From the NCBI GenBank assembly GCA_014529385.2, contig CM043944.1, positions 94,200,476 through 94,264,475 on the forward strand: a stretch of DNA of 64,000 nucleotides, in the 5' to 3' direction. The stretch's first letter is position 1. The number at the start of each line of letters is the position of its first letter. Source of the stretch: Adiantum capillus-veneris (taxonomy: Eukaryota > Streptophyta > Polypodiopsida > Polypodiales > Pteridaceae). The position numbers and the translations under genes were made by a program. This document shows, piece by piece, positions 34,787 through 46,079 of the stretch. The notes beneath the pieces are model-generated. The model was given only the letters and a program-made list of their open reading frames with translations, was not told the origin of the DNA and did not search any database.

Positions 34787-34971
34787 ATAAAAGGAGGAAA
34801 ATGGTATAACCTTTCTAGCACCCAAGTGTGATAGATTGGTTATGCCATTTCCCTCTTGAATAACAGGTCTTGAGTTCAACTCCTCGTCGACTAGATCTTT
34901 AAGGTCTCTTGGGATAGTTTCCTACGACGTTAAGGCTCTCTTCTTCTTCTTCTTCTTCTTCTTCTTCTTCT

Positions 34972-34976
<5 letters not shown>
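34787..34976 (+). mobile_element. Possible tRNA-derived SINE with (CTT)n tail
   Basis: An A-box-like TAGCACCCAAGTG lies near 34819 and a B-box-like GAGTTCAACTCC near 34871, about 52 nt apart. These are followed by a tRNA-unrelated body (GTCTCTTGGGATAGTTTCCT) and a CTT-rich tail at 34936-34976. The body and tail recur at 33285-33340, and the CCAATAAAA...GGTATAACCTTTCT part recurs at 33418-33455. This suggests two copies of one unit. Box matches are imperfect, so this is tentative. Confidence 0.45.
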
Positions 34977-35018
<42 letters not shown>

Positions 35019-35091
35019 CCTCTCTCAATGTGTGTGTATGCATTCTTTGTTTATGCATGTGTGTGTGTGTGTGTGTTTTGTTTAGGCATGT

Positions 35092-35144
<53 letters not shown>

Positions 35145-35151
35145 AACACAA

Positions 35152-35195
<44 letters not shown>

Positions 35196-35268
35196 GGAGA
35201 GAGAGAAAGAGGGGAAGGGAACATGAGAGTGAGGAGAGGGAAGGAGCATACCTGGCTCTCCTTCCTCT

Positions 35269-35299
<31 letters not shown>

Positions 35300-35310
35300 G
35301 AGAAGAAAGA
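34936..35310. repeat. Microsatellite cluster (CTT, CT, GT, GA)
   Basis: CTT at 34936-34974, CT at 34975-35014, GT at 35058-35076, CT at 35093-35140, GT at 35152-35171, interrupted GA at 35171-35210 and GT at 35272-35299. Confidence 0.95.
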
Positions 35311-35514
35311 AAGAGAGAGGGAGAGCGTGGGTTACCTTTGCTTGCTTGAGCGCGCACTGAAAACTCAGATTTGAGATCTGAGTTTTTGGATGCTCTTGGT
35401 TATTTTTTAACCCCTGTCGACATCGCTATGAGCGTCACCCATAACGACGCCATGGGTTTTCACATTTGAGCATCGCACTGCAAGCGTCGCTAATATTAAG
35501 TACCTCTTGTAGTG

Positions 35515-35960
35515 AGGTCGAATTCATCATGATAAAATCCTAGTAAGTGGAGGATGTTTCGGTCATGGAAGCTAAACAAAAAGAAACGTTCATGAATCCT
35601 CATGGTACACATGTCTACGAGATGTCTACACAAAATCAAAAAAATGTGAATGAAAATTCAAAAGGTGAGGAATTAAAACAAAGTTATACATAGAAAAAGG
35701 CTCCTACCTCATGATCCCAATGCCTTCAAGAAAGAAAGAAAGTCTGGACTAATAAATCTAGTGACACGAATCCACCCCACCCAAGTGGATCTAGTAAACA
35801 TATCAAGCACATAAAATATATTTAAAATATTGAAATCCACGAAGAGCTCAATTGAATCAAACAACAATGCAACATACAACTATCCATGTGAAAACACATG
35901 TGTGTCTAAGTAAAGGCTCAAGACACTTAAGAGTTTTTTCCTTGAGGCTTATTTATTTTC
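35515..35960. other. Intergenic DNA, no gene supported
   Basis: AT-rich, with no recognised motif. Confidence 0.5.
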
Positions 35961-35964
35961 ATTC

Positions 35965-36212
35965 CTATTGGGATCCGATCGTTGCATAGCTCCAATGACC
36001 AACAAAATTATCAATCCAGAGGGATGAGCTACCACGCTAGGGCATGGAAACACTCACACAATTAGTGAGCTAATCATGGCAACATGAATAGTTAACTCTA
36101 TTAGGTGAGCTTCTCGGCCTATGGAGGAGCTAAGCCACAATGAAGGGCAATCTCCACATCCACTTCTCTTCACCTCTAATCAACCCAATCGCACACACTA
36201 ATGATTGCAAGC
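35965..36212. repeat. LTR fragment related to the outer LTR element at 50091
   Basis: It matches 50105-50335 over its length (CGTTGCATAGCTCCAATGAC, ATCAATCCAGAGGGATGAGC, ACATGAATAGTTAACTC). It is truncated on both sides, so it is a relic of the same LTR family. Confidence 0.85.
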
Positions 36213-36539
36213 CAGGGTCCTAAATGTCAATCGTCGCACCTTGCACAAGGCGAAATCACGACAGACGAAGCTCGATGTTGATGGTCGATTGTTTTCATTG
36301 GTTGCATGTCACAAGAAACACCGTCATAGCCCTATCACAAATGAAATTAAGGAATTGGTCTAGACATTTTGGAAAGTGGAGACTCGCGTTTCACCGAACA
36401 AGAAGGATGTTTGTCGAAAGAAGATGGGGAGGAACAGGGACATAGAACACCCAGTGCACCTCCTAGACGAGCCTCAGGTGATCAATCAAATACTTGTACC
36501 ATAACTTATGCATTTTATGCATTGCATCTCTAGTGCTTA
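36213..36539. other. Flank of the palindrome block, nothing recognised
   Basis: A short open frame at 36224-36445 without a motif. Palindromic units begin after about 36540. Confidence 0.45.
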
Positions 36540-37437
36540 GTAACTTGTATATGCTGATCAATAGCATACTGATTTGTAGACTTTTGTTAGTTAGCATATG
36601 GACTGTGTTGGTTAGCATATTGACTATGCTAGTTAGCATATGGAGTATGATAGTTAGCATGTCTTGGGTTCTAAATAGCATACAGAGCTAGTTGGTTAAC
36701 ACAGTATGTATGCTAATTAACATACCTGGTATGCTAGTTAACAAACCTAGTATGCTAGTTACATACCTAGTATGCTCAATTGCATGATAGGTACGTTGTC
36801 TAATAGAAAGTGATTATGCTAGGTAGCATATGGAGTTTGCTAGGTAGCATACAAAGTATGCTAGTTAGCAGGCCTTTAGTTCTAAATAGCATACAGAGTT
36901 AGTTGGTCAACACAAAAGGTATGCAAGTTAACACCACTTGTGCTAGTTAACACCTAGTATGCTCACTAGCATGGTCGGTATGCTATTTAAGACAAGGGTT
37001 ATGCTGGTTAGCTATAACTAGCAGTTGGGCTGGGTATGCCAACCAGCTATGCTAGTAAGCATAGCTGGTTGGCATAAGGAGTATGCTAGTTAGCATGGCT
37101 TGTGTTCTACCTAGCATATAAAGTTAGCTAGTCAACACAAGATGTATGCTAATTAACATCATTTATGCTAGTTAGCACCTAGTATGCTTGATAGCATGAT
37201 GGGTGTCCTAATGCGTATACTAGTTAGCATAGTGAGTATGATAGCTAGCATATGGAGTATGCTAGTTATCATATAGACCGTGCTAGTTAGCATATGGACT
37301 CTGCTAGTTAGCATGTTTTGGGTCCTAAATAGCATACAAAGCTAGTTGGTTAACATAATATGTATGCTAATTAACATACCTGGTATGCTAGTTAACATAC
37401 CTAGTATGCTAGTTAGAATATGGAGTATGCTAGTTAG
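36540..37437. repeat. Palindrome ladder, cluster A (left part)
   Basis: Degenerate units of 20-30 bp built on a 16-bp near-palindrome, here mainly TATGCTAGTTAGCATA. Units are separated by short spacers such as TGGAG and ACCTGG. The direction CTAGTTAG dominates. Copia element C interrupts the cluster at 37437/40336. Confidence 0.85.
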
Positions 37438-37759
37438 TGTAAAGAAAGAGGATGCAAGAGAGCTACACAAGACAAGCACAAAGCACACAGAGATGGAAAG
37501 CTTCTTCTTCTTCTCACAGAAAAGAGAGTACAAAAATGACTAAGTGCTAAAACTGAAAAGTAGCACATATGTACATGCGGTCACTAAGTGTGAACTCGCT
37601 AGAAGCGTACTAGGCTGGCACTATAAGTGTAGTCCAGCTGTAGAATCACTGGCACAGATCCTCCGTGTCGGTCACCTAACGCTCTAGTGAGTAAATGCCG
37701 TAAGCGGCCAAAACCCGTAGTGGATGCCCGCTCAAGATGTAGAGCTCGACATCTCAACA
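37438..37759 (-). repeat. 3' LTR of copia copy C
   Basis: 322 bp. On the minus strand it starts TGTTGAGATGTCGAGCTC, preceded by the polypurine tract GAGGGGGAG. It ends CTTTCTTTACA. Confidence 0.88.
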
Positions 37760-40311
37760 CTCCCCCTCGAGCTCTGCATGTCGCACAGTCCAAGCATAGT
37801 TCGGAAACGTCGAAGCTTCTCAGCTCCGAGGGCCTTGGTAAAGATATCCGCTATTTGCTCCTCTGTGCTGACGTAGACCAAGACGATGTCGCCCGCCAAC
37901 ACTCGCTCTCGAACGTAGTGGTAATGGACCTCTATGTGCTTGGTCCTAGCATGGAACACTGGGTTCCTAGCCAACTGCATGCTGCTGAGGTTGTCACAAT
38001 GGATGAAAATCTGTCGGTCCACCTGTACTCCCAAGTCCTCAAGTAATGTGCATAGCCAAGCTACCTCGCACGCTGCAACTGCTGCACCTCTGTACTCGGC
38101 CTTTGTGCTCGATAAAGCAACCGTAGGCTACTTTTTGCTGCTCCAAGTAATAGCAGCACTCCCAAAAGAGAACATGAAGCCACTCGTAGATCTCCTATCA
38201 ACAATGCTACTTGCCCAATCTGCATCTGTATACCCATACAATGCTAATGGCACATCTGCTGCATAGAACAATGCGTAGTCAAGAGTCCCTTGCACATACT
38301 GAATTGTACGTCGTACTCCATCCAAATGTGGCTTCCTCAGAAGCTGCATGAACTGACTCTCCAAGCCTACTGTGTAGCTCAAGTCTGGCCTCGTGATAGT
38401 CAAGTAGATTAGACTACCCACAATCTTCTTGTACATCTTGACATCCTCAACAACATCACCCTTCTCTACACTCAGCTTTGCATTCACATCCAAGGGAATA
38501 GAAATTGGCTTACAATCAGCCATACCATACTTTGACAACATGTCCAAAGCATACTGTCTCTGTGATAGCCATACACCCTCTGGAGTCATGATCACCTCAA
38601 TGCCAAGAAAGTAGTGCAACTCGCCCAAATCTTTCATTTCAAACTCCTGTTTGAGAAGACCCTTCACATGGTCAATCTCCATAGCATTGTCACCCACAAT
38701 AATAAGGTCATCTACATATATGGTAATGACCACAATCCCCACATCACTCTCACATACATAGAGTGAATGATCAGCATGAGCTCTCCTAAACCCAATACTG
38801 ACAAGATACTTGGCAATCCTGTCATACCATGCTCTAGAGCCTTGCTTCAAACCATACAAAGCTTTGAGAAGTCTGCATACATAATCTGGGTAACCTGGAT
38901 CGACATAACCAGGTGGCTGATCCATATACACTTCCTCTTGCAACTCACCATTTAAGAAGGCATTCTTTACATCCATTTGATGCATACTCCATCCTCTAGA
39001 TGCAGCCACTGCTATGACAGCTCTCACACTCGTCATCTTTGCCACTGGAGCAAAGGTCTCCTCATAGTCTATGCCATACGTCTGTGCATAGCCCTTTGCG
39101 ACCAGCCTTGCCTTGTGACGCTCAATGTTACCATCAGCCTTATGCTTGGTTTTATACACGCATTTATAGCCAATAGCTTTCTTTCCACTTGGCAATGGCA
39201 CCAACTCCCATGTGTCGTTTGCTTCCAATGCAGCCATCTCTTCATTCATTGCATCATCCCAATGCACATTTCCAACTGCATCCTCAAAACATGTGGGCTC
39301 CACATCCTGTATCACCTTAGACATGTAGGCTTGGTGATACGCTAGATACCCATCATAAGTCAATTTCTGAACTGGATTTCTGACTCTGTTAGATCTTCGC
39401 GGTCCTGGATCACTCCTTTGCCCTCTACCATCTTCTTGTACTTTCCTTACACCAGGTGTCCTGATAGCCGGAATTCCAAATTCCTCATCAAGACTTTGTT
39501 CAGAACCATCTGAATCCATGTCTACATGTGAAAAACCTGATGATGCATCAGCTATAAAGGGAGGTTCATCAACCTTTTCCTTTCCTTTTCGTGATACATT
39601 CCCTGTACCTGCTAGTGGAGTAACCTGCGTACGTAGTCTACCATTCCATGGCTTCTCAACAGAGCCACAAGAAGAGGACTCTTGTGGTCCACTCAAAACC
39701 TGTGACTGTGGCCTCACATTTTGTACAACCACATCATCTTTTACATCAGCCCCAATAGTGCCATGTGCATTACTGTACCAGCTGCTCATCTCATCAAAGA
39801 CTACATCTCTGCTCACTCGTAATTCTCGTGTAGTAAGATTGTAGCACCTGTACCCCTTTTGTTCAAGGGAATATCCCACAAAAATACATTTCTCTGCTTT
39901 AGGATCCAATTTCCTACGCAACTCATCTGGTACATGCACGTAAGCTATGCAGCCAAACACTTTCAAGTGTGCCAAATCAGGCTTTGTACCTGTAAACTTT
40001 TCCTCAGGAGTTACATCATGCACCGCAGCTGTAGGTGTCCTGTTCATAATGTACACAACTGTATTTATAGCTTCATCCCAGAAATGATGAGGCATGTTCT
40101 TCTCATTCATCAATGCACGTACAACCTCTGCAATGTGCCTGTTTTTCCTTTCTGCGACCCCATTCTGCTGTGGAGTATATATGCATGTAAACTGCTTGCA
40201 TATACCATGCATTCGCAGAAAATCTGAAAAATCGTTGGAGAAGTACTCTCCCCCTCCATCTGACCTCAATGTCTTGATTTGGGCCAAGAGCCGTAGTGGA
40301 TGCCAGCTCAA
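37732..40311 (-). pseudogene. Copia copy C pol: integrase core to RNase H
   Basis: The frame from 40311 begins in LTR-derived sequence, then reads IKTLRSDGGGEYFSNDFSDF, PQQNGVAERKNR and the integrase C-terminus with LKVFGCIAYVHVP and IFVGYS. RT follows, with TWELVPLPSGKKAI, MDVKNAFLNGEL, LYGLKQGSRAW and the catalytic IYVDDLI. RNase H has GYTDADWASS. A single TAG at 38128-38130 follows SSKK, where relatives read Q. RNase H then continues (PTVALSSTKAEYRG, TKHIEVHYHYVRE) to a stop inside the LTR. The reading frame is otherwise well preserved. Confidence 0.92.
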
Positions 40312-40335
40312 GATGTAGAGCTTGACATCTCAACA
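40282..40335 (-). repeat. 5' LTR remnant of copia copy C
   Basis: First 54 bp of the LTR, ending in TTGGCC. The next base belongs to the integrase. This junction marks the internal deletion. Confidence 0.8.
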
Positions 40336-41160
40336 GTTAGAACTAGCAGCTGGGATGGGTATGCTAGTTAGCATATGGAGTATGCTAGCTAGCATGCCTT
40401 GTGTTCTACCTAGCATACAGTTGGGATGGGCATGCTAGTAAGCATATGGAGTATGCTTGTTGGCATAAGGAGTATGCTAGTTAGCATGCCTTGTGTTCTA
40501 CCTAGCATATAAAGTTAGCTAGTCAGCACAAGATGTATGCTAATTAACATCATTTATGTTAGTTAGCACCTAGTATTCTCGATAGCATGATGAGTGTCCT
40601 AATGCGTATACTAGTTAGCATATTGAGTATGATAGCTAGCATATGGAGTATGCTAGTTAGCATATAGACTGTGCTAGTTAGCATATGGACTCTGCTAGTT
40701 AGCATGCCTTGGGTCCTAAATAGCATACAGAGCTAGTTGGTTAACACAATATGTATGCTAGTTAACATACCTAGTATGCTAGTTATAATATGGAGTATGC
40801 TAGTTAGAACTAGCAGCTGGGCTGGGTATGCTAGTTAGCATATGGAGTATGCTAGCTAGCATGCCTTGTGTTCTACCTAGCATACAGAGCTAGCTAGTCA
40901 GCACAAGATGTATGTTAGTTAACATAATTTCTGCTAGTTAACACCTACTATGCTCAACAACATGATGGGTGTCCTAATGAGTATGCTAGTTAGCATATGG
41001 TATGTGCTAGTTAGCATGCCTTGTGCTCTACCTAGAATACAGAGCTACCTGGTAAACACAAGATATATGCTAGCTAACACTCTTTATGCTAGTTAACATA
41101 CGTTGTTGCATGCACATTAGGATGTTGATTGTCACTATGATTTGTTTTCATGAAATTGTT
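40336..41160. repeat. Palindrome ladder, cluster A (right part)
   Basis: Continuation of 36540-37437, again mainly ATGCTAGTTAGCAT. It includes blocks repeated from the left part, for example TGCCTTGTGTTCTACCTAGC and GTGTCCTAATGCGTATACTA. Confidence 0.87.
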
Positions 41161-41213
41161 GGATGTCCTAGTTAGCAATCTAAATACTGATCATCATTTG
41201 GATGTTGCAGGTT

Positions 41214-42830
41214 GAGTTCTTTCGTAGATTCAAGGAATAAAATCCATATTGCAAGATTGGCATGAGAATGTTTGAGATGTTGAAGACATTCTTTTGTAGG
41301 CGGATGAAAGATAGATACATATGTTGTTGCGAATACCATGTGCAGATGTCTTTTTTGAAGGACACGCTGAACCACATGCACTCTCGTGCTTTTGGGCTGC
41401 ATAGAGCAGGTTGTGACTGTATCTGCAGTATCTGTGCCCCATGTGAGAACATTAGCAAGGGTTTCTTGGCTTCACATCACACTTTCAAAGGTGTCACACA
41501 TATGTGGGAGTCTGTTCTCTGTCCTAAGCCCGCAGATGCAGTTTTCCATAGAAGGGAATGCCTGATGGGAGAGTGTTTGACATGTGGAGTGAATACATTG
41601 GAATTATGCTGCTTGGAGACAGCAAAGCCAGGTAATAGTATTAATGTGAAATTATTTGCATATGTACAAGCTCAAGACAAGCATGGAAATAGTAACAAAA
41701 GAAAAGATCTTTTGCACAAAGAAATGTAGTGCTGGGAGTTTCTTCAACTCTTGAAGACCAAGTTGGAGCTCTTTATCACTCATAACTATGTGGCTCGATG
41801 GCAAGGACAACAATTCAAGGATTGCCTTCTTCGGTTTCCGGACGATGTCATTATGTCAGTTGTTGATTTTGCAGAGAATTATTCCTTCAAGGAACAAAAT
41901 GAGATTCAGTCAATGCATTGGCACAGTCCTTTTTACTTAGTTGCAAGATATGGTGGACTCACAGAGATGGGGATGAGCTGGTTCTTCTTTGGATTAGGGC
42001 ACAACAAGGGAGAGCATGATGGTGCAGGAGAAACTGGGAAAAGAACCTTGACCCATGAAAAACTAAAACCTAATGGAGCTATTTTGTGGTGTGCAGCTGA
42101 TGTGGTTGCTTATTTCCAAGCCAACATGTCGCAGGGAGCACCTTCACACTATCCTTCAAAAGAAAGGGAATGTGCCCGTGTGTTCTGGGAGGTTAAAGAG
42201 GGGGAAGTGAACAGGGAGGTGAAGTGGAATTGTGCCACTGTGGCAAAAACTCGCTCTTTACATGCTTTTCGTGGCCACAACCCTGGGGATCCAATTGCCC
42301 TTGCAACAAGAGCCTTGACATGCTTCTATGATGCATGCATGCACGGAGAATGGAATCGCTGCGTCAATAAAGCTCACGTGCAGCCTTGGGATTATCATAC
42401 TCTACTGCCATTACCTAATGAGCAAATTCGGAAGATGAAGCAGCCGCCTACGATGACTTCACATACGAAGGTCATCATGATGTGTTGAGTAGCGCTCTAT
42501 GTGCTGGCGACACATTTATTGTAAATCCAGATGCTTCGACCAACGTCGAGAATGTGGATTTCTACCTGGTCAAGTGTGTTGTAGCAATGGAGAAGGTGGA
42601 GAAGGGGTACCTCGATGAGTGGGGCATTGCAATTGATAGAGGCTCATATGTTGTGCAAGGTTTGTATTACGAGCAATTGGATGCATACACCTTCAAGCTA
42701 GACCACAAGTAGCCCATCGTCCACGTACTTTCACATTTTGGTATGATGTATCAAAATACCCATGAAGCACATCTCAAGGAGACGGCAGGTGTACACAATC
42801 AACCCAAAAATCTATGAAGCAATCTATAAT
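41214..42830 (+). pseudogene. Transposase-like gene of an unnamed plant family, broken
   Basis: Cys-rich N-terminal part (GCDCICSICAPCE, then CLMGECLTCG), likely zinc binding. Then FITHNYVARWQGQQF, VVDFAENYSFKEQNEIQ and SMHWHS. Then come FFFGLGHNKGEHDGAGETGK and a C-terminal part with CFYDACMHGEWNRC, YLVKC, WGIAIDRGSYVVQG and YYEQ. The acidic residues in VDFAENY and KGEHDGAG look like DDE-type active-site candidates (inference). Breaks are a TAG at 41727-41729, an internal deletion after SMHWHS (about 41929) that removes the segment holding the middle catalytic Asp, and a frameshift near 42450. I know this family only as uncharacterised eukaryotic proteins. Palindrome clusters flank it on both sides. 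Confidence 0.65.
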
Positions 42831-43014
42831 AGCGTGCCCTTCAGCTTTTAAGTTGTAATCACTGCATCTTCAATATTCTTCTTGCTCAGATATAATCCAG
42901 TTTTATCAAAAACTTGGGTATCTTGTGTCTCTTGTGTGCTTTGTGTATACATGGCTTTGGTGTCTATCACAGAGGGGTCTCAGTTTAAGAGAGATCATTT
43001 GTACAACCTGTCTC

Positions 43015-43935
43015 ATTGTGTTCTGTGGGTATGCTAATTAGCATACTGTTAATGCTAGTTAGCATACAAAATGTTCTAATTAGCATACCTTTTGCTGGTT
43101 TTCAAGGAGAAGAGATGGCAGCTTCCTGTATACTATGTATGCTAATGCTAATTAGCATATTGTTTATGCTGATTAGCATAAACTTATATGTGCTAGTTAG
43201 CATAAACAATATGCTAATTAGCATAACTTTGCTGGTTTTCAAGGAGAAGAGATGGCAGCTTTCTGAATACTATGTATGGTAATCAGTATACTATGTTGTG
43301 AGTGGAATTCGCATTCTGTGGGTATGCTAATTAGCATAGTTTACACCATTAACAGTATGCTAACTAGCATAGGTTTGTTGGTTTCAAGGAGAAGAGATAA
43401 TAGCTCTCTGTATACTGTGTATGCCAATAAGCATTTCATGTATGCTAATTAGCATACTGTATGTTGGTTTCAAGAAGGGATGGCAGATTTCTATATACTA
43501 TGTATGCTAATTAGCATACTATGCTGTGAGTGGAAGTTAGCAAAAACAAAAATCCACAGTATGCTAATTCGAGGAATGCTAATTAGCATACCAAGCATGA
43601 TAATTAGCATATTTTTTATGCCAGTTGGTATAGACAGTATGCTGATTAGCATACCATTGCTGGTTTCAAGGAGAAAACATGGCAGTTTCTATATACTGTG
43701 TATGCTAATTAGCATACTATGGTATGTTGTGAGTGGAAGTTAGCACAAACAAAAATGCTCAATATGCTAATTAGAATGTATTCTAACTAATTAGCTACTT
43801 TGAGTATGCTAATTAGCATACATGGTATGCTAACTAGCATGCATGATATGCTAATTAGCATACTATTTTGGCTGTGTTAGCATAAACAGTCTGCTAACTA
43901 GCATAAATGTTATGCTAATTAGCATACCTTTGCTG
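43015..43935. repeat. Palindrome ladder, cluster B
   Basis: Units centred on the perfect palindrome ATGCTAATTAGCAT. Longer phrases recur (GGTTTCAAGGAGAAGAGATG and TATACTATGTATGCTAATTA). Orientation is mixed, unlike clusters A and C. Confidence 0.87.
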
Positions 43936-44232
43936 ATTTCCAACGAGAATGTATACAAATTCAATGTTTTCAAGATGCCAATAGTACACATAGTATTGTC
44001 TTCAAAACAAGAATAGTACAGGATATGATCATTACTATCTGAAGTGATAGTCGGAATAGTTACAAACATTGGAAAGGCAATTTAAAAATTTCCTTCATAA
44101 TGTTACAAAACTGCAGAGAGCCTCCTACTCTGGATAAGATTGTGGTTTAGTACGCTTGTACACTTGCTTTTGCCTAGTGTTCGTTTGCTTCTTTGTTTGC
44201 TGAGCTTTTGGGTCTCGCTGGAATTCTTCTTC

Positions 44233-45996
44233 TTACTGAGCTTTTGGTTCTTGCAACTCTCTTTCTTCTTCTTCTTGTTGCTGCTTCTCTAATTTTTCCC
44301 TCTGTAGCCTCTCTCTCTTATGTCTTTCAGCTTCTTCATCAGCCTCCCTTTGTCTCCTACGCATGGCTTCATTACGCTGGGCTACTATATGCCGGTGCAT
44401 TTCTGATTCCAGCTTCCTGATCACTTGATGTGAAAAAAAATTTGGGGCAGTATCAAACGCATTTTCAGCTATATACATTGCACGATCCTCTGATTGCAGC
44501 CGTAGGAACAGCTAGCTGCTCAAAGTATTTATCAGGAAGTTTTGCCACTGTTCTTTGGTCTGGTCCTCTATCTTAGGAGTAACAAGCCAACTTCCTTCAG
44601 GGTTCTGGCACACTTTCTACATACTATTGTCAATAATTAGAGTGTTTTGTGGCCCAAAGTTGCAGTTCTTCCAAAAAAATCTCAAATCCTTCAAGAATAC
44701 AGTCTTATTATATATCTGCCAAGCCTGCCATTACAATGAACCTGTGTAAAAACACCTCTCAGCTTATCCCGCTGCTCTTTGAATATTGTTTCTAATATTG
44801 CATTCACTTTAGGTGCCATGCTGGTGCTCCATATATACACATGGAAAAAACGGATGCACCAATCCAAAAATTTATGGTTGTCTTTGCGACAAAATACCAA
44901 CCTCCTATCTTGCACATTGTACTTTATCATTTCCCTTGCATGCTTAGGGGGAATGTCACTGTGCATTGGCTCTACAACTTGAACAAGCAGGACATTTAGA
45001 TCAAGAACCAAAGCACACCCCTCATCTGACAATGGCTTTGGCACGCATATTGGGTCTGGCAGTGTATACCACTCAGCATAAATAACTTCCCTCGAGGGAT
45101 GAACATAACTGAAGTACTCATTTATTTTGGTTAAGCGTTTAAGATAGCTAGCCAGGCGCTTCTCAATCTCGGCTTTTTCTTTTTGTAGTTGTCTAGCCTT
45201 GGCAATACGCCGCTTTCGTATGGTTTTGCATGCAATGGCATAATTCAAATCATGTAGGGCAACTAACTGCAATTTCTCTTTCCCTGTGACACAGAAATGG
45301 TATCAAATAAAGACATCATAAAAGACAAGCAAAAACTACTGAACTGTTGTACAGTAAAATAATATTGAAAAGAGTTTTTCCATTACAAATATCTAGAGAG
45401 ATACATGCCACAGGGTGTGGAGATTGCTAACACTACATAACTTGGACAGAATAGGGAACAGATTCAACATAATTTCTTGCAAGCACGTGAGCAAATGGCT
45501 TTCTTTTCACCTCTGCTGTGGTCGTTTATGTCATCCAGGGTGCTCGGAGGGGCAACACATTTCTCGTCCCTAGGTTCTTCCAAAATCTTTTCCAAGCCAC
45601 CTTTTCTCTTTAATTTCACTTTGTTTACAAAACCTTGTAGGGGGCTGTCATCACCAGCGTCTTGCGCAGTCAGCCCGCTGTCAGTAATGAAACCTTCCTC
45701 TTGAGCACTCCTACCTTCCTCCTACACACTCCTAACTGTTTCCTCTAAGACGCTTGTTTGATCATTTGTAGGGGGCTTGGGTTTGGGATGAGTAATCATG
45801 ATAAAATCTTCATCATCATCATCATCTGTTCCTTTACCATCTGCAACAGCCTTGTGCGCTGTCGCATTACATCTACCCTTTCTTGGTGTTTATCCAGCTC
45901 ATCAGATTCGTCATTACAGAGCTTCTCTTCTTTCCTTTGATTGAAAGGTGTCTTGTCGGGTTCATATCCCGCATCATTGATACCTGTGTATTCCAT
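44233..45996 (-). pseudogene. FCP1/NIF-like HAD phosphatase-related gene, degenerate
   Basis: 45996-45475 is a charged, probably disordered N-terminal region (KVKLKRKGGLEKILEE). 45272-44691 holds LVLDLNVLLVQV, DNHKFLDWCIRFFHVYIWST and SMAPKVNAILETIF. A second frame near 44690-44590 gives KDLRFFWKNCNFGP, NTLIIDNS, NPEGSWLVTP. This order (DLNxxLV, hydrophobic HVxIWS, K-DLR, LIIDxS) is that of the FCP1 homology domain. The catalytic DxD is DLN, as in plant relatives that may lack phosphatase activity. Frameshift near 44710 and stops at about 44600 and 44515. A Glu/Arg-rich coiled coil ends it (44233-44478). It may be a captured host gene fragment. Confidence 0.72.
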
Positions 45997-46079
45997 TCAC
46001 CCGTTAATTTTCATCGATACCATTATGATTTCTTGTATGCATAATGTGACAAGTAGCATTCCATGTATGGTAGGCATCT

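Larger units (their letters stand above)
29925..35514 (-). mobile_element. CACTA (En/Spm) DNA transposon, partial
   Basis: Transposase-type coding sequence reads leftward from 32321 to 29972. The right terminus is proposed at 35501-35514, where the minus strand reads CACTACAAGAGG, the signature CACTA end, next to repeated GCGTCGC/GACGC subterminal words. The left terminus was not found; copia copy B and the hairpin lie on that side. Several kilobases of microsatellites and a SINE-like unit separate the terminus from the gene, which suggests nested insertions. Confidence 0.7.
37438..40335 (-). mobile_element. Ty1/copia retrotransposon, copy C, internally deleted
   Basis: Target duplication GTTAG (37433-37437 and 40336-40340), termini TGTTGAG...TTTACA on the minus strand. 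The 3' LTR is complete at 37438-37759. At the 5' end only the first ~54 bp of the LTR remain (40282-40335), joined directly to the integrase core. The rest of the LTR, primer site, gag, protease and integrase N-terminus are missing. It is a different family from copies A and B. Confidence 0.9.
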
